NCBI GenBank assembly: GCA_030039105.1 | Contig: JASHQO010000419.1 | Span: forward strand, 1 to 5,042 | Length of the DNA: 5,042 nucleotides | Direction: 5' to 3' | From: Xanthobacteraceae bacterium | GTDB lineage: Bacteria > Pseudomonadota > Alphaproteobacteria > Rhizobiales > Xanthobacteraceae | Made by a program: the position numbers and the translations under genes | Part shown: positions 1 to 5,042 of the stretch, one piece after another | How positions within the stretch are numbered: the first letter of the stretch is position 1 | Layout: each line of letters starts with the position of its first letter | Notes under the pieces: model-generated | Database searches by the model: none | What the model was told of the DNA's origin: nothing | What the model saw: only the letters and a program-made list of their open reading frames with translations

Positions 1-1
1 G

Positions 2-79
2 ATTTTTTATCTGCTCGCCCTGCTCAACCATCTGGCGCTGCGCCGCTGGCATGAAAGCGCGTTGGACGACGAGCGCTGA
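2..79 (+). CDS. C-terminal end of an unidentified, probably membrane protein (partial)
   Basis: The frame beginning at base 2 is open from the window edge to TGA at 77-79 and gives 25 residues. They start with a hydrophobic stretch (IFYLLALLNHLAL) and end in a charged tail (RRWHESALDDER). A hydrophobic helix followed by an Arg-rich, then acidic, cytoplasmic tail is typical of the last transmembrane helix of a polytopic inner-membrane protein such as a transporter permease. The fragment is too short to name a family. It runs in the same direction as the thioesterase gene 155 bp downstream. That gap shows only a weak 4-bp stem at 83-94 with no T-run, so I cannot say where transcription ends. 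Confidence 0.5.
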   Translation: MFYLLALLNHLALRRWHESALDDER

Positions 80-220
80 GGTCCGTCCTTACGGGCCGCG
101 CCTGTTGCACCATCGACCGACCGCATTGACCATAAACACGGCGGCAACTTGTGCCGGGTGACGTTCGGCTATATCGGGACGCACGCGGTAATAGACCGCA
201 GATCAGGCTTGATTTGCATT

Positions 221-224
221 AAGG
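221..224 (+). promoter_or_regulatory. Candidate ribosome binding site of the thioesterase gene
   Basis: AAGG lies 10 nt before the ATG at 235. It is a weak Shine-Dalgarno match, but better than anything before the next in-frame ATG at 355, which has no purine-rich element at a suitable distance. It therefore mildly favours the start at 235. I found no convincing sigma-70 promoter between 80 and 220. Confidence 0.35.
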
Positions 225-234
225 TTAAAGCGCA

Positions 235-1347
235 ATGGCAACATTCGAAGCCTGCAATAACAACGACAATCGCGGGTTCGTTCTCGACGCGGCGGACGAC
301 TTGTCCGAGCTCGAGCCGCATGCAGAGCCGAACCAGCGGACGCAAAACGCGACAATGAACGCAACCTCGCGTTCGGCCGACGCCGCGCGCGCAGCAGTCT
401 GGGCCGGCATCCTCGGCGCCGCCAAGCATATCGGCAATCGCGCGCCGGCGCCGCCGCGACACCGTCCGGACGTGGTGCAGCTTCGGCACGGCTCCACCGC
501 GACGCCGGTCTATTTCATCGGCGCCGGACTCTACGAATTGCACGTTGCGCAACTGATGCGGTCGGAGCATTCGATCTACGCGGTCGAGATTGCGTGGCCG
601 GCGGCTTGGCATGATGCCTCGGCCAACGACGACACCGACGCCACGCCGATCCTGGAGGACATGGTCGGGCCGTATGTCACGGCCCTGAGCACCCATGTCG
701 GCTCGACCCCTTGCGTGCTGGTCGGCTATTCGTTCCACGGCTCGATGGCCTTCGAGATCGCACATCAGCTTTTGGCCAAAGGCGGACGGGTAGCGCTGGT
801 GATGCTGCTCGACGCGCCGGCCGAATATCCGAAACCGCACAACGTCGTCTGGAACAATTTGCGCGACGCCTGGACAGAACCCCGGCAGTCGATCGCGTCG
901 CGGCTGGCAACGTCCTTTGCGATCGCGCGCTGGGCACTGGACGTGGTGAAGCGCTTCGCTCAACGCCGCTTCGCCGAGACCGCCCTGAACGATCCTGGCG
1001 AGCTGACAACCAAGCTCGATACGCTCGGCCGGCCGATGCGCTGGCCGCTGATCGAGCGGCTCTACGACAATTCGTTGCGGTCCTACAGGCTGCGCCGCCT
1101 CGACTGCCGCGGCGTCCTGTTCCGAGCGGACCGCTCCAAGGATTGTCCGTCGGCGACCAAGGACATGAGCCTCGGCTGGTCCGACCTGTTCGGCCAAGGG
1201 CTCGATATCCTGCAAATGGCCGGCGATCACTTCACCATGATGCGGGAGCCGCCGCACGATCGAGCGCTCGCGCGGGAAATGAGCCGCGTGCTCGATCGCT
1301 ATTGCGCCAAGCCCGCGCGCGCAGCGCAGCCGGTCGCGACCTCATAG
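235..1347 (+). CDS. Alpha/beta-hydrolase, thioesterase-domain protein
   Basis: The 370-residue product looks like a stand-alone thioesterase of the type that releases acyl or peptidyl chains from carrier proteins in polyketide/nonribosomal pathways; its substrate is unknown. The hydrolase fold begins near residue 88 with a beta strand (PVYFIGAG, 91-98). The nucleophile elbow VGYSFHGS puts the catalytic Ser at 166, followed by a helix (MAFEIAHQLL) typical of the family. The acid is probably Asp193 in LLDAP, and the base His332 in GDHFTMMREP, close to the canonical 'GHF..LREP' of these enzymes. The residue two after the Ser is His168, where family members normally have Gly or Ala. At 370 residues it is longer than a type II thioesterase (~240-250). 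The extra ~85 N-terminal residues are polar/Ala-rich and probably disordered. There is no signal peptide, so it is probably cytoplasmic. Start 235 was chosen for the weak AAGG; 355 (residue 41) is an alternative. The gene converges on the dehydrogenase gene with 6 bp between stops. Confidence 0.8.
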   Translation: MATFEACNNNDNRGFVLDAADDLSELEPHAEPNQRTQNATMNATSRSADAARAAVWAGILGAAKHIGNRAPAPPRHRPDVVQLRHGSTATPVYFIGAGLYELHVAQLMRSEHSIYAVEIAWPAAWHDASANDDTDATPILEDMVGPYVTALSTHVGSTPCVLVGYSFHGSMAFEIAHQLLAKGGRVALVMLLDAPAEYPKPHNVVWNNLRDAWTEPRQSIASRLATSFAIARWALDVVKRFAQRRFAETALNDPGELTTKLDTLGRPMRWPLIERLYDNSLRSYRLRRLDCRGVLFRADRSKDCPSATKDMSLGWSDLFGQGLDILQMAGDHFTMMREPPHDRALAREMSRVLDRYCAKPARAAQPVATS

Positions 1348-1353
1348 CCGCGC

Positions 1354-4338
1354 TCATCCAAGGCTCATCGCCAGCACGCGCGCGACGTGCATCGCCTCGC
1401 GCTTCGTTTCGTCCCGGATTTGATGGCGGCAGGACGTGCCGTCGGCGACGATGATGGCGTCGTCGGGCGCCTTGCGCACGGCAGGCAACAGCGACAGCTC
1501 GCCCATGGCGCGCGACACCGCGATGGTGTCGGCGTGGTAGCCGAACGCGCCGGCCATGCCGCAGCAGCTCGACTCGATCGGCTCGACCGCGAGATCGGGG
1601 ATGAGCTTCAGCGTCGCTTCGACCGCCGCCATCGTGTCGAAGGACTTTTGGTGGCAATGACCATGCAGCAGGGCGCGCTGTCTTCTTGGCTTGAGCGCCA
1701 ATTTGAGTCTGCCGGCCGCTGCCTCGTGCGCCAAAAATTCCTCGAACAGCAGCGCTCGCGACGCAAGCTGGCGCGCCTCATCGGTCTTGAGCAGCGCCGG
1801 GATCTCGTCGCGGAAACCGAACAGGCAACTCGGCTCGAGGCCTATCACCGGCATGTCGGCGAACGGTGCCAGCGCGGCGAGCGTGCGCGCGGCCTCTTGG
1901 CGCGCTTCTTCCGTCTTGCCGACGGATAGAAACGTGCGCCCGCAGCACAGCGGGCGTCCGCCGTCGGCCGGGGCGGCGACGTGGACGCGATAGCCGCCGG
2001 CGATCAGCACCGCGAGCGCCGCGTCGATAGTCTCGCGCTCGAAGTAACGGTTGAAGGTATCGGCGAACAGCACCACGTCGCGACCTGCTCCGCCGTCATG
2101 CCCGGCCTCGTGCCGGGTATCCACGTCATTTTGCGGTGGCACCGAAGACATGGATGGCCGGGACAAGCCCGGCCGTGACAGCTTGGATTCGTCGAACCAA
2201 TCCGCGCGCCACCGCGGCAGGCTGCGCTGTGCACTGAAGCCGGCCAGCGCTTCGGACACCTTGCCGGCACCCGGCACGGCGTCGCGCAGATTGAGCAGCC
2301 AATGCAGCTTTGCCGCATAGGGCGCGTAGCGCGGCAGATAGCCAACCAGGCGGTCATGCAGCGACAATCCGAGTTTTGCACTGCGTGCCCGTAAAACTTC
2401 GATCTTCATGCGCGCCATGTCGACGCCGGTCGGGCATTCGCGGCGGCAGGCCTTGCAGGAGACGCAGAGCTTCAGCGTCTCCGCCATGTCATCGGATGTG
2501 ACAGCATCCGCTCCGAGCTGGCCGGTGATGGCAAGCCGCAGCGTATTGGCGCGGCCGCGGGTGACGTCGCGCTCGTCGCGGGTCACCCGATAGCTCGGGC
2601 ACATGACGCCGCCGGCGAGCGCCCGGCAGGCGCCGTTGTTGTTGCACATTTCGACCGCGCCCTGGAACCCACCGCCCGCGCCCGGATAAGCGGACCAATC
2701 GAGCGCGGTCTGCATCGCAGCGGCACGATAATCCGGGCCGTAGCGAAAATTGCCGCGGTCGTCGAACTTCGGCGCGCGCACGATCTTGCCGGGATTGTAG
2801 AGGCCGCGCGGATCGAAGCGGTCCTTCACCTCTTCGAAGGCGTGCACCAGCTCGCCGCCGAACATCTTTTCGTGGAACTCCGAGCGCACGATGCCGTCGC
2901 CGTGCTCGCCCGAATGCGAGCCCTTGTATTCGCGCACCATGGCGAAGGCGTCCTCGGCAATGATACGCATGGCACGCACGTCTTTCTCGAGACGCAGATT
3001 CAGCACCGGGCGCACGTGCAGGCAGCCGACCGCGGCGTGGGCATACCAGGTGCCGCGCGTACCATTCCGTTCGAACACCTCGGTCAACCGCGCCGTGTAG
3101 TCGGCGAGATGCTCGAGCGGCACCGCGCAATCCTCAACGAAGGAGATCGGTTTGCCGGCCTCCTTCATCGACATCATGATGTTGAGGCCGGCGGTGCGCA
3201 CCTCGCTGATGCCGGCCTGCAGCTTCGGATCGAGCACCTCGACTACGCCGCCCCACGTGGCGCCGCTGTGATCGAAGGCGATGCCGAGGTCGCCCAAAAG
3301 CTCGCCGAGCCGCTTGAGGCGGCGCAGGTTTTCGTCCCAGTCGTCTTCGGCAAATTCGACGAACAAAATCGCTGCCGGATCGCCGCGCAGGAACGCCGCG
3401 ACCGTCGGCTTGAACATGTCGATCTCGGCGGCGAGCCCCAGCATGGTGCGGTCGATCAGCTCGACCGCGATCGGGCCGAGCGTCACGATGTGCTGGGCCG
3501 CCTTCATCGCCTCGTGGAAGCTGCCGAAGTGGCAGGCGCCGAGGGCGCGCCGGCCGAGAAGCGGCGACAGCTTCAGCTCGATCTTGGTCGAGAACGCGAG
3601 CGTGCCTTCGGAGCCGACCAGGATATGGGCAAGGTTGATATCGTTCCTGCCCGGCACCAGCGCATCGAGATTGTAGCCGCCGACCCGGCGCTGCACTTTC
3701 GGAAAGCGCCGCTCGATCTCGCCGGCTTCGCGCGCGGCGATGGCGAGGAGGTCGCGCACCAGATCCGGCGGCACGTTGACGGTGCCGTCACCGAGACGGC
3801 CAAAATGGGCGCGCGCGCCGTCCGCCAGCACGGCATCGATCGAGATGACGTTCTCCCGCGTGTTGCCGTAGCGCAGCGAGCGCGCGCCGCAGGAATTGTT
3901 GCCCACCATGCCGCCGATGGTGGCGCGCGATGCGGTCGAGATATCGACCGGAAACCACAGCCCCGACGATCTGAGCTTGCGGTTGAGATCGTCGAGCACG
4001 ATGCCCGGCTCGACCACGCAGCGCCGGCTGGCGACGTCGAGCGCGACCACCCGATTGAGGTGCTGCGAGCAATCGACGATCAGGGCGTCGTTGACCGTCT
4101 GGCCGGCCTGCGACGTCCCGCCGCCGCGCGGCGTCACCGGCGCGCCTTCCGCGCGGCAGACCGCTATCGCGCGTTCAGCCTGCTCGATCGTGCGCGGCGT
4201 CACCACGCCGAGCGGCATGATCTGGTAATGCGAAGCGTCGGTGGCAAATCGGCCGCGGGTGAACGAATCGAAACGCACGTCGCCCACCGCTTCGGCGCGC
4301 AGCCGCCGTTCCAGGTTGGGCACCAGCCGTGTTGGCAA
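1354..4338 (-). CDS. FAD-binding and (Fe-S)-binding 2-hydroxyacid dehydrogenase (YdiJ / D-2-hydroxyglutarate or D-lactate dehydrogenase type)
   Basis: This fused flavin/iron-sulfur enzyme oxidises a D-2-hydroxyacid to the 2-oxoacid and passes electrons via FAD and Fe-S clusters, probably to the quinone pool. Numbered from the TTG start (994 residues), a PCMH-type FAD domain spans about 43-260, with RGGGTSQAG (71-79) and GGMVGNNSCGARSLRYGN (142-159). The FAD-oxidase C-terminal domain (~265-520) carries metal/substrate residues H434, H441 and E478-H479 (SGEHGDG). An Fe-S segment follows: C565, C571, C580, then the 4Fe-4S motif C625xxC628xxC631xxxC635P. Two CCG modules close the protein: C798-C799 with C838, and C895 (GHCHQK), C925-C926 (SSCCGMAG) with C970. 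Length and order match E. coli YdiJ (~1018 residues); in many bacteria the same parts are separate GlcD- and GlcF-like subunits. The substrate cannot be read from sequence: D-2-hydroxyglutarate, D-lactate and glycolate are all candidates. Residues ~719-749 come from an in-frame palindromic repeat. TTG 4338 was chosen over GTG 4356 because GGAG lies 6 nt before it. Confidence 0.93.
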   Translation of the reverse strand: MPTRLVPNLERRLRAEAVGDVRFDSFTRGRFATDASHYQIMPLGVVTPRTIEQAERAIAVCRAEGAPVTPRGGGTSQAGQTVNDALIVDCSQHLNRVVALDVASRRCVVEPGIVLDDLNRKLRSSGLWFPVDISTASRATIGGMVGNNSCGARSLRYGNTRENVISIDAVLADGARAHFGRLGDGTVNVPPDLVRDLLAIAAREAGEIERRFPKVQRRVGGYNLDALVPGRNDINLAHILVGSEGTLAFSTKIELKLSPLLGRRALGACHFGSFHEAMKAAQHIVTLGPIAVELIDRTMLGLAAEIDMFKPTVAAFLRGDPAAILFVEFAEDDWDENLRRLKRLGELLGDLGIAFDHSGATWGGVVEVLDPKLQAGISEVRTAGLNIMMSMKEAGKPISFVEDCAVPLEHLADYTARLTEVFERNGTRGTWYAHAAVGCLHVRPVLNLRLEKDVRAMRIIAEDAFAMVREYKGSHSGEHGDGIVRSEFHEKMFGGELVHAFEEVKDRFDPRGLYNPGKIVRAPKFDDRGNFRYGPDYRAAAMQTALDWSAYPGAGGGFQGAVEMCNNNGACRALAGGVMCPSYRVTRDERDVTRGRANTLRLAITGQLGADAVTSDDMAETLKLCVSCKACRRECPTGVDMARMKIEVLRARSAKLGLSLHDRLVGYLPRYAPYAAKLHWLLNLRDAVPGAGKVSEALAGFSAQRSLPRWRADWFDESKLSRPGLSRPSMSSVPPQNDVDTRHEAGHDGGAGRDVVLFADTFNRYFERETIDAALAVLIAGGYRVHVAAPADGGRPLCCGRTFLSVGKTEEARQEAARTLAALAPFADMPVIGLEPSCLFGFRDEIPALLKTDEARQLASRALLFEEFLAHEAAAGRLKLALKPRRQRALLHGHCHQKSFDTMAAVEATLKLIPDLAVEPIESSCCGMAGAFGYHADTIAVSRAMGELSLLPAVRKAPDDAIIVADGTSCRHQIRDETKREAMHVARVLAMSLG
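2092..2182. repeat. Double-hairpin dispersed palindromic repeat inserted in frame in the dehydrogenase gene
   Basis: Two 36-nt arms (2092-2127 and 2147-2182) are inverted copies of each other, matching at 27 of 36 positions, around a 19-nt centre (2128-2146). Each arm holds its own hairpin: CCCGGC/GCCGGG at 2101-2117, and GGCCGGG/CCCGGCC at 2156-2174 with a 5-nt loop. The motifs GTCATGCCCGG, CCGGGTATCCA and GGATGGCCGGGACAAGC resemble abundant intergenic repeats of Bradyrhizobium-like genomes (recognition from memory). Here the element is translated on the minus strand as ~30 low-complexity residues (Ser/Pro/Gly/His/Asp-rich) between the 4Fe-4S segment and the first CCG domain, and no stop or frameshift results. 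Exact boundaries and any target duplication cannot be set without an uninterrupted homologue. Confidence 0.82.
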
Positions 4339-4344
4339 ATTATT

Positions 4345-4348
4345 CTCC
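4345..4348 (-). promoter_or_regulatory. Shine-Dalgarno GGAG deciding the dehydrogenase start
   Basis: On the minus strand GGAG is followed by 6 nt (AATAAT) and then TTG at 4338-4336. The only other in-frame start before the upstream stop (TGA at 4365-4363) is GTG at 4356-4354. Its upstream sequence, GGGATGACCAAAA, is part of a repeat arm and offers no well-spaced ribosome binding site. The TTG start removes six residues (VGAENN) from the longest form. Confidence 0.6.
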
Positions 4349-4360
4349 GCGCCCACTTTT

Positions 4361-4422
4361 GGTCATCCCGCCAACGGCCGGAGTCGCCGGCCCGACGACG
4401 AGCTCCGGCGGATGATCCAGTA
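4361..4422. repeat. Palindromic repeat arm upstream of the dehydrogenase start
   Basis: TCATC (4363-4367) pairs with GATGA (4411-4415), and CGCC (4369-4372) pairs with GGCG (4407-4410), leaving a one-base bulge at 4368. Inside this, GGCCGG (4376-4381) pairs with CCGGCC (4387-4392) around a 5-nt loop. The stretch CCGCCGGAGCTCGTCGTCGG on the minus strand looks like a recurrent rhizobial intergenic repeat. The element begins only 4 bp upstream of the GTG codon, so it lies in or beside the 5' leader of the dehydrogenase mRNA. Confidence 0.65.
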
Positions 4423-4490
4423 TTCGCAGGCGCTTAGCCTCAATTTTACAGCTTGCGCGTACTGGATGCCCCGCTTTCGCGCGGCATGAC
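4415..4490. repeat. Second palindromic repeat segment in the divergent intergenic region
   Basis: ATCCAGTA (4415-4422) and TACTGGAT (4460-4467) form a perfect 8-bp inverted repeat around a 37-nt AT-richer centre. The right side continues into its own hairpin, GCCCCGC (4468-4474) against GCGCGGC (4479-4485) with 6 of 7 pairs and a TTTC loop, and ends in CATGAC. Read on the minus strand the right side starts GTCATGCC and ends GGGGCATCCAGTA. This is the same layout as the arms of the repeat inside the dehydrogenase gene, so the two are probably related. Together with 4361-4422 it may be one composite element with unequal arms. Confidence 0.65.
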
Positions 4491-4500
4491 GATTCTAGGC

Positions 4501-4529
4501 TTGACCCGAATGTCGCATTCGCTATTCAA
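4501..4529 (+). promoter_or_regulatory. Candidate sigma-70 promoter of the aminotransferase with an overlapping palindrome
   Basis: TTGACC (4501-4506) matches the -35 consensus at five of six bases. A weak -10 follows at the right distance: TATTCA (4523-4528, 16-nt spacer) or ATTCAA (4524-4529, 17-nt spacer). The spacer contains a perfect inverted repeat, CGAATG-TCG-CATTCG (4507-4521), which is the size of a half-turn operator. The predicted leader of about 60 nt then runs to the start codon at 4598. The -10 match is poor, so this is a proposal. Confidence 0.35.
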
Positions 4530-4583
4530 CCCGACAAGCCGCGTACGCCTCGGATCGGCGCCGCGGGCCAATTCGCTTATCCG

Positions 4584-4589
4584 AAGGAG
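4584..4589 (+). promoter_or_regulatory. Strong Shine-Dalgarno of the aminotransferase gene
   Basis: AAGGAG lies 8 nt before ATG 4598-4600, an ideal spacing, and fixes the start of the aminotransferase gene. Confidence 0.85.
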
Positions 4590-4597
4590 TGCCGATA

Positions 4598-5042
4598 ATG
4601 CCGCAGAATGCCTCGCGCGCCGCCGGGCGTCATTTCCTCCAGATACCGGGCCCGACGCCGTTGCCCGACCGCGTGCTGCGGGCGATGGATACGCCGCTGA
4701 TCGATCATCGCGGTCCGGAATTCTCAAAGCTCGCCAAGCGCTGCCTCGACGGCGTCAAGACCATTTTCAAGACCACCAATCCGGTCATCATCTACACGGC
4801 GACCGGCACCGGCGCGTGGGAAGCGGCGCTCGTCAATACGCTGTCGCCCGGCGACCGCGTGCTCATGGTTGAGACCGGCCAGTTCGCCGCGCAGTGGAAG
4901 GACATGGCGCGGAAGCTCGGGCTCAAGCCGGAATTCATTCCCGGCGATTGGCGCACCGGCGCCGACCCGGCCAAGATCGAAGAGCATTTGCGCAGCGACA
5001 AGGCGCACGAGATCAGGGCGGTCTGCGTACTGCACAACGAGA
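4598..5042 (+). CDS. Class V PLP-dependent aminotransferase, serine-glyoxylate type (5' part; runs off the window)
   Basis: The first 148 residues match the start of the serine-glyoxylate / alanine-glyoxylate aminotransferase family, which moves an amino group from serine (or alanine) to glyoxylate, giving glycine and hydroxypyruvate (or pyruvate), with PLP as cofactor. Visible motifs are GRHFLQIPGPTPLPDRVLRAM (10-30), IDHRGPEF (35-42), the PLP-phosphate loop TATGTGAWEAAL (67-78), and the start of the conserved HNE motif (146-148) at the window edge. The family is ~380-400 residues, so about 60% is missing, including the Schiff-base lysine. The HFLQIPGP N-terminus and TGTGAWEAAL loop resemble the bacterial SgaA branch more than mammalian AGT, but specificity is not settled. 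No signal peptide is seen, so the enzyme is cytoplasmic. The gene is transcribed divergently from the flavin/Fe-S dehydrogenase across 259 bp of repeats. Confidence 0.9.
   Translation, partial: MPQNASRAAGRHFLQIPGPTPLPDRVLRAMDTPLIDHRGPEFSKLAKRCLDGVKTIFKTTNPVIIYTATGTGAWEAALVNTLSPGDRVLMVETGQFAAQWKDMARKLGLKPEFIPGDWRTGADPAKIEEHLRSDKAHEIRAVCVLHNE

Noticed and set aside
83..94. CCGT-CCTT-ACGG hairpin after the first stop codon as a terminator
   Set aside because: Only a 4-bp stem with no following T-run, too weak to call an intrinsic terminator.
169..1257. Minus-strand open frame (362 codons) opposite the thioesterase gene
   Set aside because: No family motifs and an Arg/His-rich composition. The plus strand carries the intact Ser-Asp-His hydrolase pattern.
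711..1454. Second plus-strand frame overlapping the thioesterase gene and running past its stop
   Set aside because: It is extremely Arg/Ala-rich with no motif, and it extends into the opposing gene. It is a frame shadow.
1981..2178. Small plus-strand frame ending in MPGLVPGIHV-like residues
   Set aside because: This peptide is the translation of the palindromic repeat, often mis-annotated as a small protein in rhizobial genomes. It lies opposite the real coding strand.
2092..2182. Paired hairpins as a transcription terminator or a CRISPR fragment
   Set aside because: They lie in the middle of an intact coding sequence, have no T-run, and show inverted rather than evenly spaced direct repeats.
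2842..4437. Long plus-strand open frame (531 codons) opposite the dehydrogenase gene
   Set aside because: The translation is rich in Arg, His, Ala and Asp with no recognisable motif, while the minus strand has complete FAD and Fe-S motifs. It is a GC-rich antisense shadow.

Overview
This 5 kb window is GC-rich and gene-dense. It looks like the chromosome of an alphaproteobacterium of the Hyphomicrobiales, most likely near Bradyrhizobium/Rhodopseudomonas. The evidence is the codon bias, the style of the proteins, and dispersed palindromic repeats whose translations resemble the 'MPGLVPGIHV' and 'DGRDKPG' peptides familiar from rhizobial genomes. This placement is inference from pattern recognition, not a database result.

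Layout: (1) positions 2-79 hold the last 25 codons of a plus-strand gene, probably a membrane protein. (2) 235-1347 (+) encodes a 370-residue alpha/beta-hydrolase of the thioesterase type, with a Ser-Asp-His triad and an unusual GYSFHG nucleophile elbow. (3) 1354-4338 (-) encodes a ~994-residue fusion of a flavin 2-hydroxyacid dehydrogenase with an iron-sulfur/CCG module (YdiJ / D-2-hydroxyglutarate or D-lactate dehydrogenase type). It converges on the thioesterase gene with only 6 bp between the stop codons. (4) 4339-4597 is a divergent intergenic region packed with palindromic repeats and a candidate promoter. (5) 4598 to the end (+) is the 5' part of a class V aminotransferase of the serine-glyoxylate type.

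The aminotransferase and the flavin/Fe-S dehydrogenase are divergent neighbours. Both act on small 2-oxo/2-hydroxy acids (glyoxylate, hydroxypyruvate, lactate, 2-hydroxyglutarate), so a shared role in glyoxylate/serine or hydroxyacid metabolism is plausible but not proven. The thioesterase gene has no obvious link to them and no biosynthetic partner is visible here.

The most notable structural feature is a ~91-bp double-hairpin repeat lying in frame inside the dehydrogenase gene (2092-2182). It sits in the linker between the 4Fe-4S segment and the CCG domains and adds about 30 low-complexity residues without breaking the reading frame. A related element lies just upstream of the same gene's start. 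I found no RNA gene, CRISPR array, transposase or clearly new multi-gene system.
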